64,000 nt of DNA from positions 1 to 64,000 of the forward strand of contig JANQRS010000024.1 of NCBI GenBank assembly GCA_028284445.1. The letters run 5' to 3'. The notes beneath the pieces are model-generated. The model did no database searches, was not told the origin of the DNA, and was given only the letters and a program-made list of their open reading frames with translations. Origin of the DNA: Calditrichia bacterium (lineage in GTDB: Bacteria > Calditrichota > Calditrichia > RBG-13-44-9 > J075). Made by a program: the position numbers and the translations under genes. Below are positions 8,937 to 17,752 of the stretch, in pieces. Within the stretch, counting starts at the first letter, position 1. Each line of letters opens with the position of its first letter.

Positions 8937-9440
8937 TCAATCAACATGCAGTAACATATCCGAGACGTAATCCTCCCCCAGCTCGACGATATACAGATTG
9001 CCGTTATTATTGTGTTCGATGTCCGGATATTTGTCCTGGCCGATCAACTGATTGACGAAACCAGGAATGGTATTGCTGTGGCCAACAATCAATACCGTTT
9101 TGCCACGGGTATCGGCTTTGAATTGGGCATAGTCGATTTCAGTTGGATGATAACTCGTAATTTCCAGGCCCTGGCTTTCGGCGGCTGGCTGGGCAGTGGC
9201 CATCGTACGTTTGTAGTTGGTGGAATAGACGGCATCAAGCTTGACGCTCTTGAGCACCTCTGCCCATTTCTCCGCGCGCAGTGCTCCCCTTACTTTCAGC
9301 GCCGGATCACGATCCTTGCTGACAACCTTTTCGGCGTGGCGGATGAGAAAGTATTTAGCCGGGTTGCTATTGGAGTACTCCTGGGGGTAAATACCAAAAA
9401 CAAGTAGAATGACAATACCGATAGCCAAAGATCGTTTCAT
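8937..9440 (-). CDS. Exported histidine phosphatase (SixA/phosphoglycerate-mutase fold)
   Basis: A 167-residue protein with an N-terminal hydrophobic signal segment (about 4-20). The catalytic RHAEK motif starts near residue 34 and supplies the phospho-accepting His and Arg. The second catalytic His is in VLIVGHSNT near residue 119. It is as short as SixA but, with a signal peptide, should act in the periplasm or be lipid-linked. AGGAGA precedes the ATG. It follows the haem-c/sorbosone-dehydrogenase-like gene by 10 bp and is likely co-transcribed. Substrate not predictable from sequence; periplasmic sugar phosphate or phosphoester cleavage is a reasonable guess. Confidence 0.88.
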   Translation of the reverse strand: MKRSLAIGIVILLVFGIYPQEYSNSNPAKYFLIRHAEKVVSKDRDPALKVRGALRAEKWAEVLKSVKLDAVYSTNYKRTMATAQPAAESQGLEITSYHPTEIDYAQFKADTRGKTVLIVGHSNTIPGFVNQLIGQDKYPDIEHNNNGNLYIVELGEDYVSDMLLHVD

Positions 9441-9450
9441 GTTCTCTCCT

Positions 9451-12204
9451 TTAGTTCAAGACCAATGGATTATCTTGCAGTTCGTAAATCGTACTCTGGA
9501 CAGCACCTTCGAAGGCCACCCCGTCAGTATTCTTCAAATCATATAGAATTTCCATCACCCAGGTCGGTTTGATGTCCTTCATATAAAGCACCACGGTCTT
9601 GCCATCTTTTTCGAGCTCAATATTCTCGATGGTCATCTCTTTAAGATTGTAACGATCCGATCCATATTGCCGGCTTCGCTTCAAATCCCAGGTATTGATG
9701 GTATAGTTTTCGTGATTTTCTGCACTGCTTTTGTCAAGCTTGGAAGCAAAGACCAGCTTCATGCCTTCGGATAGTGCTGCCATTTTTATGGGCAGATTAA
9801 GAGCCTTGCCGGTATACCGAACACGATAGATACCGCCGATTTGCAACATCTGGCTGGTAGCCCAGGCAGACATGCCAACAGCATAGAGCTGGCCGTCTTT
9901 TGGATTGAAACGGCCGCGCATAACCCCGGTTGGGAAACGTGGTATAGGCAGTTCCACCATACCGCCTTGCTTGATATTGCCAATTCGCTGAGGCATCACG
10001 ACAAAGAGCCGTCCATATCCATAGGAGAGATTTAGCAAGGCGCCATTCAACGGTCCCCAACGATCACTCCTTGCCCACAACAGCTCTGCAGGTGAACGAT
10101 CATATTTGCTATCAATCCAGCAAAGCGGTTGCAGCATTGCGTTATCGGATGAATCATCCGGTGCGCCATACCCATACATATTGCCATAAAACCCGCCGGG
10201 CTCCACCCAATTGATGCGGTTCATAGGATTCCAATGTCCTTCCTGATCGGTGACGATAAAGGTGCCGTCATCATTGATGCACACCCCGTTGGCTGCCCGG
10301 AAACCATGTGCGACAATTTCTGTCTTAGTGCCATCGGCGCTCACCTTCAATAGAGTGCCGTGCTGTGGCACCAGCGCGTCACGGGCATGACGGGCACTTT
10401 TTGCATAATAGAAATTACCCGCTTTGTCAACTTGCAGCCCCATGGCAAATTCATGGAAATGCTCGGTCACCTGATGATCGCTATTGAAGCTCTCATAAAA
10501 ATCGGTTTCACCATCACCATTTAGGTCATGAAGACGTACCAGTTGATCGCGGCAAATGACATAGATCTCTCCTCGATGATACTTTATTCCAAGCGGTTGA
10601 AAAAGTCCGGTGGCAATGCGTTCCCATTGAATCTCGCCGCTTAATTGTGTCATGCCACTCAGCCGCCAGACCTCGCCATCAATGGTGCTGACAAGCGCTT
10701 GATCACCATCCTCAATGAAATCAATGCCTGTCGGCCGCATGCGGCTTTTCCAGGGATTATCCGTCGGCAATACAAATACATCCACAGCATAGGCATCGCT
10801 TTCGTTGCCGGACAACAGCGGACTTGTCAATACCTGCGCATCATGCTTTGGACCACCGCGTGTATACTTGCTTAAATCTTCAGGTAGCGCGGTTATTGCT
10901 TCTAATTCATCCGGCAGATCCTGAGCGCTTGCAGCCATCAGCAATTTTACTTTTGCGGAATTCCCGGCCGCTATTTTCATCACGTGAAAGCCATTTTCTT
11001 TTGCCAAAACCGCGTTGTCACCAATCAATGCTACGGCATTGTCCTCAGGCGCAATACGCATGGTTAACGACTTCGAGGACGGCGTCATATTCAGAGTGCG
11101 GCTCAGAACGGCCTGTGATTCTGCTTCTTCCAGCTCAAAGGATTCAAGAATCACTGCATCACTCACCGTATATGTGATGATCACCCGATCACCATGATAA
11201 TACAGACCTTTGTAATGTGCCCATTCCCTCGGTAGCGGGCCAAATGGGCGCCCGTCTACTGCCACAATGCGGGGATCTTTAAACTCGCTCGTTGAAGGAT
11301 TGGCCCAACCGGGCATGATCGGATTTTCAATCTGGATCTGCCCGACTGTGCGCGGGTAAATATTATGCCGGTCATTGAGCAAGATCCCTTCGTAGTCGAT
11401 GAATCCTTCGCCGGTCCAAAAACCGGTCAGGCGCATCAGGTCATGGTCAAACAACACAAATGCCTTGCCGGCGGCGATGCCCCCTGCGCCTTTATCCAGA
11501 CGAATGGCAATGCCTTTGTACGCAAAATTTGCATCGCGCAGATCTTCGTTGGGAATTGGGCGGCCGCGATGATTCGTTGGCCGGGGCGCATCACCGCTGT
11601 TGGACAACTCATAGGTATTGATTAGAAAATTGCCATAGTCCATTTCCGCCCAGGGCTTGTAAGGCTTTGGCGCCGGGCCTTTGCTGAACCCTTTGGGCAG
11701 GCCATTCAGGTATGTATCGGTCACCGGGAAATAGTTGTCGGGGTTTTCCTTTCGCATAAAGGCTTCGCGAACAAAATGAATGACCTCATATTTTTCTCGA
11801 GGCGTCAGGTTGACCTGCGGTGGCATCAAGCCAAATCCACGAGTCATCGTTTTATACATCGCCAGCGGATCGTTGCCATTCTTTAAGGAATCCTGCCAAA
11901 ATTTTGTTGAATGTGGAATTGAACCCGGCGTGTCCGCATCGCCGTGACAATTAAAGCAGGTATTACGATAGGTTATCATGCCTTTATGGTAGAATTCATC
12001 GCTCCATTCTTCCATCAATCCGGCATGATCAAGATCTCGTTCATAATCCAGCAGGTCTGACTCGGCAAGAATTAGTTCGGGTGGTGGTATTATGTTTTCA
12101 TTTGTTTCATCGCCGCAAGACAGGAAGATAAACTGCAAGCAGAGCACGAAAATCAAACAACCTCGCATGGCTAACAAGTTCATAGTATCATCTTTCAGCT
12201 TCAT
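9451..12204 (-). CDS. Lipoprotein with cytochrome c domain and sorbosone-dehydrogenase-like propeller
   Basis: A 917-residue protein. The leader ends in a lipobox-like FLSC near residues 27-30, so it is probably a lipoprotein. A cytochrome c domain follows (about 55-135) with the haem motif CFNCH and a distal Met in GLMPPQ. Residues about 170-450 look like the DUF6797 region, and 470-800 form a glucose/sorbosone-dehydrogenase-type propeller (DGEVWRL, GLYQPLGI-like and GNMYGYG segments). This architecture is common in planctomycetes and FCB bacteria and suggests oxidation of a sugar or polyol with electrons passed to the haem. The start is uncertain: the Met at residue 8 or 13 would also give a signal peptide, and no strong Shine-Dalgarno precedes residue 1. 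Forms a likely operon with the downstream phosphatase. Confidence 0.85.
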   Translation of the reverse strand: MKLKDDTMNLLAMRGCLIFVLCLQFIFLSCGDETNENIIPPPELILAESDLLDYERDLDHAGLMEEWSDEFYHKGMITYRNTCFNCHGDADTPGSIPHSTKFWQDSLKNGNDPLAMYKTMTRGFGLMPPQVNLTPREKYEVIHFVREAFMRKENPDNYFPVTDTYLNGLPKGFSKGPAPKPYKPWAEMDYGNFLINTYELSNSGDAPRPTNHRGRPIPNEDLRDANFAYKGIAIRLDKGAGGIAAGKAFVLFDHDLMRLTGFWTGEGFIDYEGILLNDRHNIYPRTVGQIQIENPIMPGWANPSTSEFKDPRIVAVDGRPFGPLPREWAHYKGLYYHGDRVIITYTVSDAVILESFELEEAESQAVLSRTLNMTPSSKSLTMRIAPEDNAVALIGDNAVLAKENGFHVMKIAAGNSAKVKLLMAASAQDLPDELEAITALPEDLSKYTRGGPKHDAQVLTSPLLSGNESDAYAVDVFVLPTDNPWKSRMRPTGIDFIEDGDQALVSTIDGEVWRLSGMTQLSGEIQWERIATGLFQPLGIKYHRGEIYVICRDQLVRLHDLNGDGETDFYESFNSDHQVTEHFHEFAMGLQVDKAGNFYYAKSARHARDALVPQHGTLLKVSADGTKTEIVAHGFRAANGVCINDDGTFIVTDQEGHWNPMNRINWVEPGGFYGNMYGYGAPDDSSDNAMLQPLCWIDSKYDRSPAELLWARSDRWGPLNGALLNLSYGYGRLFVVMPQRIGNIKQGGMVELPIPRFPTGVMRGRFNPKDGQLYAVGMSAWATSQMLQIGGIYRVRYTGKALNLPIKMAALSEGMKLVFASKLDKSSAENHENYTINTWDLKRSRQYGSDRYNLKEMTIENIELEKDGKTVVLYMKDIKPTWVMEILYDLKNTDGVAFEGAVQSTIYELQDNPLVLN

Positions 12205-12377
12205 ACGAATTTGGTCGTCTCTTATATTGTCAATGAATTATGGTTGAAAACCTTCTGAAGATGATTATACCCAATTGGCATGTTTTGACAAAGATTTTGC
12301 AACCTAAAACGAATATATAGATGCAGACTTTCATCTAACAGAACTGTTTCAGCGAATTTTAATGATTAGGATGGCCG

Positions 12378-13420
12378 ATGCGTTTTCTTAGATTGCTTCC
12401 ACTTCTTTGCCTTCTAACGTTCAATGTTGCAGGTCAAAGCCACTTTGAAAAATGTCTGTTATTAGACGGCAATCGACAATACTTCGAAATACCGGACACG
12501 ACCTTTCTAAATCCCAGCAACGAGCGTGATTTGACCATAGAATTCATGTTCAGGTTTTCAGATGACAGCACTTCCAACATACTTAATAAATGGCGGAATG
12601 AAGAGGGTTTGCTTTTCGACGCACGCAAGAGCGTGAACAGAATGGAGGGGCACAGCCTGCTCGTATCTTACCTTGACCTTCGGGACGGATTTGAAACACC
12701 CGATGTCCTGCGTCAGATTGTTGCGACTTCTACTGTAGTAGATCAGTCAATCTCCAACCTGGCTCTGGCAACAGATACCTGGTATTATTGGGCGATTGTT
12801 TTTGAGAAAGACGGCCGCGTTCTGCGGTATAGAAACGGCCAATTATTGGGTTGGACATTTTCTTCAAACTGGAACCTGAACACTGAGGGACCCCCAATGA
12901 CCTTTGGCGGCTTTGAATGGGTGGTTGATTCTTTGTTGGACGCAAACAGCTATCTGAATGGCTGCATAGATGAAATCAGGTTTTGGAACCGCCCACGCTC
13001 AGAAAGCGAGCTTGTTGCCACGATGAATGACACACTTGGACCGGCCTATTTCACCGGCAACAGCAATCTGGTTGCCTACTATCGCTTCGATGACATTGAG
13101 GATCATGGTGTTTACGGCGATGGTGCAAATGACATCCGGGATCTTACCGCAAATGGCCATCATGGCCAACTTGTTGGCGGCCCGGGATTAATGCCGCACC
13201 AAACCGTTGGGATTGACTGCGATTACCAACGAGCGAATTTGTTGAATTGCTAATCTTCGATATTCTTGGTCGTAAAATTGACGCCCTGGTAGAATCTAAA
13301 CTCAATGCCGGCAGTCATCAATTCACATGGCAGCCGCAGAATCTGCCGAGTGGTCTTTATTTTGCCCGCATCAAAGCAGGTGGAAATATTCGAACAATCA
13401 AAATGCTATTGGCACGCTAA
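12378..13420 (+). pseudogene. LamG-domain secreted protein, frameshifted before its sorting domain
   Basis: Frame 1 (12378-13253) encodes a signal peptide ending near AGQS and a LamG/concanavalin-A-like lectin domain (about 25-255, with ILNKWRNEEG, WYYWAIVFEKDG and GCIDEIRFWNR segments). It then stops at TAA 13251-13253. Another frame continues without stop to 13420 and encodes an unmistakable FlgD-like sorting tail: EFVELLIFDILGRKID, then LPSGLYFARIKAGG and finally TIKMLLAR. The tail is offset as expected for a single-base deletion somewhere near 13200-13250. Its TAA (13418-13420) overlaps the photolyase ATG as TAATG, which supports the longer gene as the ancestral form. It could be a true mutation or a sequencing error; without the tail the product would be exported but not sorted. 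Confidence 0.85.
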
Positions 13421-14955
13421 TGTCCAAAACACTGCGCCTGATCCTTGGCGATCAATTGAATATTAAACACAGCTGGTTTCGTGAAGCACGGACGGACGTC
13501 GTTTTCGTGTTAATGGAAATTTTACCGGAAACAGCCTATACTACCCATCACATCCAAAAAGTGGCGGGCTTCTTCGCTGCCATGCGTCAGTTCGCACAGG
13601 ACTGCCGCGAGCATGGGCATGAAATTGTCTATCTGTATTTGGATGATGAAAACAATCAGCAATCTTTTGAAGCAAATCTGCAACATTTGATTTCCGAGCA
13701 TCAAATTGAGCGCTTTGAATATATGTTGCCGGACGAGTATCGCCTTGATCAACAGTTGGCCACGTTTTGCCAGGCGCTGACAATCCCTTCCACAATTGTT
13801 GACAGTGAGCATTTCATGACGAGCCGTTATGCGATCCGAGATCTTTTCGCCAACAAGAAGACCTACATCATGGAGACCTTCTATCGCGATATTCGCCGCA
13901 AAACCGGTATCCTGATGGAAGGGAAGGATCCCTACAGCGGGCGTTGGAATTACGATGCCGAGAATCGCAAGGCACTGCCCAGGATGGAATACCCACCGGC
14001 ACCGATCAGCTTTAAGCATGACGTAAGTGATATCGTCGATATGCTCCGTAAAATGGATGTTCAAACCATCGGCAATATCGATGCAGAAGATTTCCCCTGG
14101 CCGATTTCTCGCGGCGAAGCTTTACAGACGCTGGATTTCTTTCTTGAATATTGCCTGGCGAAATTCGGGCTCTACCAGGACGCGATGTCGACGCGATCAG
14201 CATTCGTCTATCATAGTCGCCTCTCTTTCGCCATGAATATTAAGCTGATTCATCCGCGCGAGATTGTCGATGCAACGATCAGCTATTGGCGAGACCATCA
14301 GGATGAGATTGATATCGCCCAGGTGGAAGGATTTATTCGTCAGATTATCGGCTGGCGGGAATTTATGCGCGGTGTTTATTGGGCGAAGATGCCGCAATAT
14401 GAATCACTCAACGCACTCAACCACCAGGCAAAACTCCCGGCATTCTACTGGACCGGTGAAACCGGCATGAATTGCCTGCATCATGCCATCACCCAGTCGC
14501 TAGATGAAGCCTACGCGCATCATATTCAGCGCCTGATGGTCACCGGCAATTTTGCGACCCTGCTCGGTGTGCACCCGGATCAGGTCGATGACTGGTATTT
14601 GGGCATCTATATCGATGCGATTCAGTGGGTGGAGATCACTAACACCCGCGGGATGAGCCAATATGCCGATGGGGGCATTGTGGCAACCAAGCCTTACGTT
14701 TCTTCCGCTAACTACATTAACAAGATGAGTGACTATTGCAAATCCTGTCGCTACGATCGTAAACAGCGATACGGTGAAGATGCCTGCCCATTCAACAGCC
14801 TCTATTGGGATTTCTTCGATCGCCATCGCGAGACTTTTGCCAACAACATGCGCGTGGCTATGGCCTATCGGCATCTAAATAAGATGGATCATGATGAGTT
14901 GCATAAGATGCGCGAGCAAGCGGCTACGTATAAGAAGAATTCTGATAGCTTGTAG
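13420..14955 (+). CDS. FeS-cluster bacterial cryptochrome/(6-4) photolyase, PhrB type
   Basis: A 511-residue cytoplasmic flavoprotein of the deoxyribodipyrimidine-photolyase-related family, expected to repair UV (6-4) photoproducts with light. The N-terminal Rossmann domain begins LRLILGDQLN; the FAD-binding helical domain covers about 200-500. Cysteines at 352, 440, 443 and 456 match the four cysteines that bind the 4Fe-4S cluster in Agrobacterium PhrB (350, 438, 441, 454) with a constant offset of two, and the YCKSC and EDACPFN contexts are right. The start at 13420 is chosen because it overlaps the preceding stop as TAATG and because homologues begin there; the upstream in-frame ATG at 13327 lies within the sorting-tail reading of the previous gene. 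Length is normal for the family. Confidence 0.95.
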   Translation: MSKTLRLILGDQLNIKHSWFREARTDVVFVLMEILPETAYTTHHIQKVAGFFAAMRQFAQDCREHGHEIVYLYLDDENNQQSFEANLQHLISEHQIERFEYMLPDEYRLDQQLATFCQALTIPSTIVDSEHFMTSRYAIRDLFANKKTYIMETFYRDIRRKTGILMEGKDPYSGRWNYDAENRKALPRMEYPPAPISFKHDVSDIVDMLRKMDVQTIGNIDAEDFPWPISRGEALQTLDFFLEYCLAKFGLYQDAMSTRSAFVYHSRLSFAMNIKLIHPREIVDATISYWRDHQDEIDIAQVEGFIRQIIGWREFMRGVYWAKMPQYESLNALNHQAKLPAFYWTGETGMNCLHHAITQSLDEAYAHHIQRLMVTGNFATLLGVHPDQVDDWYLGIYIDAIQWVEITNTRGMSQYADGGIVATKPYVSSANYINKMSDYCKSCRYDRKQRYGEDACPFNSLYWDFFDRHRETFANNMRVAMAYRHLNKMDHDELHKMREQAATYKKNSDSL

Positions 14956-14959
14956 TAAA

Positions 14960-15002
14960 ACATCGCCCTGAATCCCCCTTCAAACGGGATAAAGGAGGAT
15001 GT
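14960..15002. repeat. Dispersed TTCGAA-type palindrome, copy 2 (degenerate)
   Basis: 43 bp starting ACATCGCCCTGAATCCCCCTT and ending AAAGGAGGATGT. The centre is decayed to TTCAAAC, so pairing is weaker than in copy 1. It follows the photolyase stop by 5 bp and abuts a GACAGGAT-type repeat, two repeat families side by side between convergent genes. Confidence 0.82.
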
Positions 15003-15004
15003 CC

Positions 15005-15077
15005 GACAGGATGAACAGGATCGACAGGATGAAGACTACAACACTGGTTTTATCTTGTTAATCTTGTAAATCCTGTC
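15005..15077. repeat. GACAGGAT-type imperfect palindrome, copy 1
   Basis: The left arm is a run of GACAGGAT/GAACAGGAT units. The right arm is its degenerate inverse, ending AATCCTGTC. It lies between the convergent photolyase and GH2 genes. A second, better matched copy is at 19331. Similar AACAGGATNNACAGGAT palindromes are common in intergenic DNA of many unrelated bacteria. Confidence 0.85.
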
Positions 15078-15093
15078 AAAAAAGGGTTGTTTC

Positions 15094-17610
15094 TTAATGA
15101 AAAAGAACCCCGGCATCGATTTTCCGTTTCACGATACCAGGCCCACGCATAAAGACCTCCAGGCCTTGCCCACCTGTTCCCTGAAAGAAGGTAACGGTGA
15201 TGTTATGATATCCGGCCTCCAAAGCAATGTCGCCGCGCTTTTCCAGCATGCCATGATTGTAGTCGTTATCCACCACTTCAATATCATCGATGTAAAGCTT
15301 GCTGCCATCATCGCTATTGGTGTAGAAAGAATATACGCCATCAGCCGGCGCCTGAAGATATCCTGAGAATACCAGGCCATACATTTCAGTCCGTTTTGCA
15401 AAGGAAAGATCGATGTTTTTCACAATACCCGTGGCATATGGCTCCAGCATTGCAAAATCCGGCAGTTTTTCCCAGCGCTCGCCTTCTTTTTGAAAGTAGT
15501 GACACTCAAGGCCGGGCAGCGGAGAATCTAGTCTCAGTGCAGGTTGCTTTTCGACTTGCTCGAAGCGCCTGCTGGCTGACTGGCTCCAGCTACCATCCAG
15601 CCAGCGTGTGCGAGCCGTGACAGTGGTCGACTGCCCAATTCCGAGTACATCCGTATACCGCAGCGAACGTTCTGTCGGTTCACTGCCATCCAGAGTATAA
15701 AAGATATCTCCCTTTTGAATCGAATTTAGCAGCTTGATCTCTGCCTCATCAATGAAGATATTATAGTCCGCCTGAACAATCGGCGGCAGAAAACCAGCGT
15801 TAATTCGGCGTACCTTTTCCGCTGGCATTTTGATGACAGCGCGATCGTAGGTCATCAGACCATTTACTTCGATTTCCACATCAGTAGTTTGGGTATACAC
15901 TGCAGCAGCAAGACCGTCTCCTCGTAGATGATAGAGCCGTCGCAAGAGCTCACGATAAGCGACGGTAAGATCTTCAACCGTTTCATATTGCCGGTAGCCC
16001 CAATTATCAGCGCTTTGCCAGGTATGTCCTTCAAGCGGCAAACCCAGACCACCAAATTCGCCCAGCACGGCCGCCCGATTGTCTTCCAATGGCGGCATTG
16101 CTGGTCCCGGATAAGCGTGAATATCGTGAACATCGCCAACACTGCGATCCGCCCAACCACTGACATTGTTAATCAGGCGCGAGGGGTCCAGCTTGCGAAT
16201 CAAATCGACAATGCTCGGTGTATCAAACTGTCCCCATCCCTCGTTAAATGGCACCCACATGACGATGCTGGGATGATTCCCAAAATTTTTGATCATCTGC
16301 CGCAGCTCGTAGCGGAACTGGCGGGCTGACTGACCGGAACGGACAATGTCCGGTTCGTTTGGCCCGATATGCGTATCACCGTTGGGCATGTCCTGCCAGA
16401 CCATCACCCCAAGTTTATCACACCAATAATACCAGCGGTCAGGTTCAATCTTTACGTGCTTGCGAATCATATTGAAGCCAAGTTGGCGCGTCACTTCAAT
16501 ATCATATTTCAGTGCTTCGTCGGTCGGAGCCGTGTAAAGACCATCCGGCCACCATCCCTGATCAAGCGGACCATAGTGAAACAATTCCTCATTGTTCAGG
16601 AAGAGCTTCTGAGCACCATTTTCGTCTTTGCCAAGGGAGGTTTTGCGCATTCCGAAGTAGCTGTTTACTTCATCCAGCACCTTTCCTTTTTTATCAAAGA
16701 GGGTTAGTTTAAGATCATAAAGGAAGGGAGAGTCAGGCGACCAGAGCTGCGCATCGGCAATCGGAATGGCCTGTTCCTGATGAGCATCCCACCGCTCAGA
16801 GGCAATGATTTTATCCTTCACTAAAACCCGTGCTTCAATTTCCATTCCGGATTCAACGCCGTCGCCGACCCCCTCAATGCGCACAGCGCCGGCATCAATA
16901 TCGGGGACGATTTTCGCCGATCTCAAGTAAACCTCATGCACCGGTTCCAGCCACACCGTTTGCCAAATGCCGGTCACCGACGTATACCAAATGGCATGCG
17001 GTTTGGCGACCTGTTTCCCACGCGCCTGCATGCCGGCATCAACCGGATCCCATACCGCTACTACAATCTCCTGCTTGCCCGATTTCTGCAAAGCATGAGT
17101 GATATTGAATGAAAATGCATTGTAGCCACCACGATGCTCGCCAACCAACTGATCATTTATCCACACCTGGCATTCCCAATCCACCGCACCAAAATTGAGG
17201 CGAATCTGCTTGTCTTTCCATTCTTCCGGTATCTCGAATGTACGGCGATACCACAGCTGATTCTCCTCGCCGACCGGTTTCATCACCCCGGAAAGCGCCG
17301 ATTCAACAGGAAAAGGAACGAGAATTTTGCCATCAAATACCGAGGGCTTATCACCAAACTGCGGACGGATGGCATACTCCCAGAGACCATTCAAATTTTG
17401 CCATGCCTTCCGCACAAATTGCGGACGCGGGTATTCGCCATGAACATTATCCGGATTAACCGCTTCCGCCCAGCGCGTTTGCAGTGGACCATCCGCAATC
17501 TTCCACATGGAATTCTCCTCGGCTGTTTGTGATGGGCTCGCAGCTGTTAGCACAAGCAGTAGAGTCAATACGATCGCACGTCTTTCAACTTTACTGAAAT
17601 ACTTTTGCAT
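15094..17610 (-). CDS. Glycoside hydrolase family 2 enzyme with PA14 domain
   Basis: An 838-residue exported hydrolase with a signal peptide (about 1-30). The GH2 sugar-binding, immunoglobulin-like and TIM-barrel domains run from about 40 to 600. The acid/base Glu is in WVPFNEGWGQ and the probable nucleophile Glu in VLGEFGGLG. Then come a chitobiase-like C-terminal module (LDGSEPTERS, about 650-700) and a PA14 carbohydrate-binding domain (about 710-838, with DDGSKLYIDD). AGGAG precedes the ATG. Family GH2 covers beta-galactosidase, beta-mannosidase and beta-glucuronidase; the sequence alone does not settle which. The ThuA-domain gene upstream and this enzyme make a small polysaccharide-use locus on the same strand, separated by a palindromic repeat. 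Confidence 0.93.
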   Translation of the reverse strand: MQKYFSKVERRAIVLTLLLVLTAASPSQTAEENSMWKIADGPLQTRWAEAVNPDNVHGEYPRPQFVRKAWQNLNGLWEYAIRPQFGDKPSVFDGKILVPFPVESALSGVMKPVGEENQLWYRRTFEIPEEWKDKQIRLNFGAVDWECQVWINDQLVGEHRGGYNAFSFNITHALQKSGKQEIVVAVWDPVDAGMQARGKQVAKPHAIWYTSVTGIWQTVWLEPVHEVYLRSAKIVPDIDAGAVRIEGVGDGVESGMEIEARVLVKDKIIASERWDAHQEQAIPIADAQLWSPDSPFLYDLKLTLFDKKGKVLDEVNSYFGMRKTSLGKDENGAQKLFLNNEELFHYGPLDQGWWPDGLYTAPTDEALKYDIEVTRQLGFNMIRKHVKIEPDRWYYWCDKLGVMVWQDMPNGDTHIGPNEPDIVRSGQSARQFRYELRQMIKNFGNHPSIVMWVPFNEGWGQFDTPSIVDLIRKLDPSRLINNVSGWADRSVGDVHDIHAYPGPAMPPLEDNRAAVLGEFGGLGLPLEGHTWQSADNWGYRQYETVEDLTVAYRELLRRLYHLRGDGLAAAVYTQTTDVEIEVNGLMTYDRAVIKMPAEKVRRINAGFLPPIVQADYNIFIDEAEIKLLNSIQKGDIFYTLDGSEPTERSLRYTDVLGIGQSTTVTARTRWLDGSWSQSASRRFEQVEKQPALRLDSPLPGLECHYFQKEGERWEKLPDFAMLEPYATGIVKNIDLSFAKRTEMYGLVFSGYLQAPADGVYSFYTNSDDGSKLYIDDIEVVDNDYNHGMLEKRGDIALEAGYHNITVTFFQGTGGQGLEVFMRGPGIVKRKIDAGVLFH

Positions 17611-17643
17611 GCTTGCTCCTCAACAAATTATGCCTAAAAACAA

Positions 17644-17722
17644 ACCACGAATCTACACGAATACTGATTCAAAAACGGCCTGTTTTTCAGTCCTTCGTGT
17701 TCATTCGCGAATATTCGCGGTT
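17644..17722. repeat. CCACGAAT-type imperfect palindrome, copy 1
   Basis: The left arm ACCACGAATCTACACGAAT and the right arm TTCGTGTTCATTCGCGAAT plus CGCGGTT are inverse of one another around an unrelated centre that itself holds a small hairpin (AAAAACGG/CCTGTTTTT region). It lies between the GH2 and ThuA genes. A longer copy is at 52975. The sequence type is widespread in bacterial intergenic DNA. Confidence 0.82.
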
Positions 17723-17752
17723 GATTTTTGAAGCTGGAAGGGCTTAGTCGCT

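Noticed and set aside
13327..13419. 31-residue N-terminal extension of the photolyase
   Set aside because: This stretch reads as the FlgD-like sorting tail of the previous gene in another frame, and family members begin at 13420.
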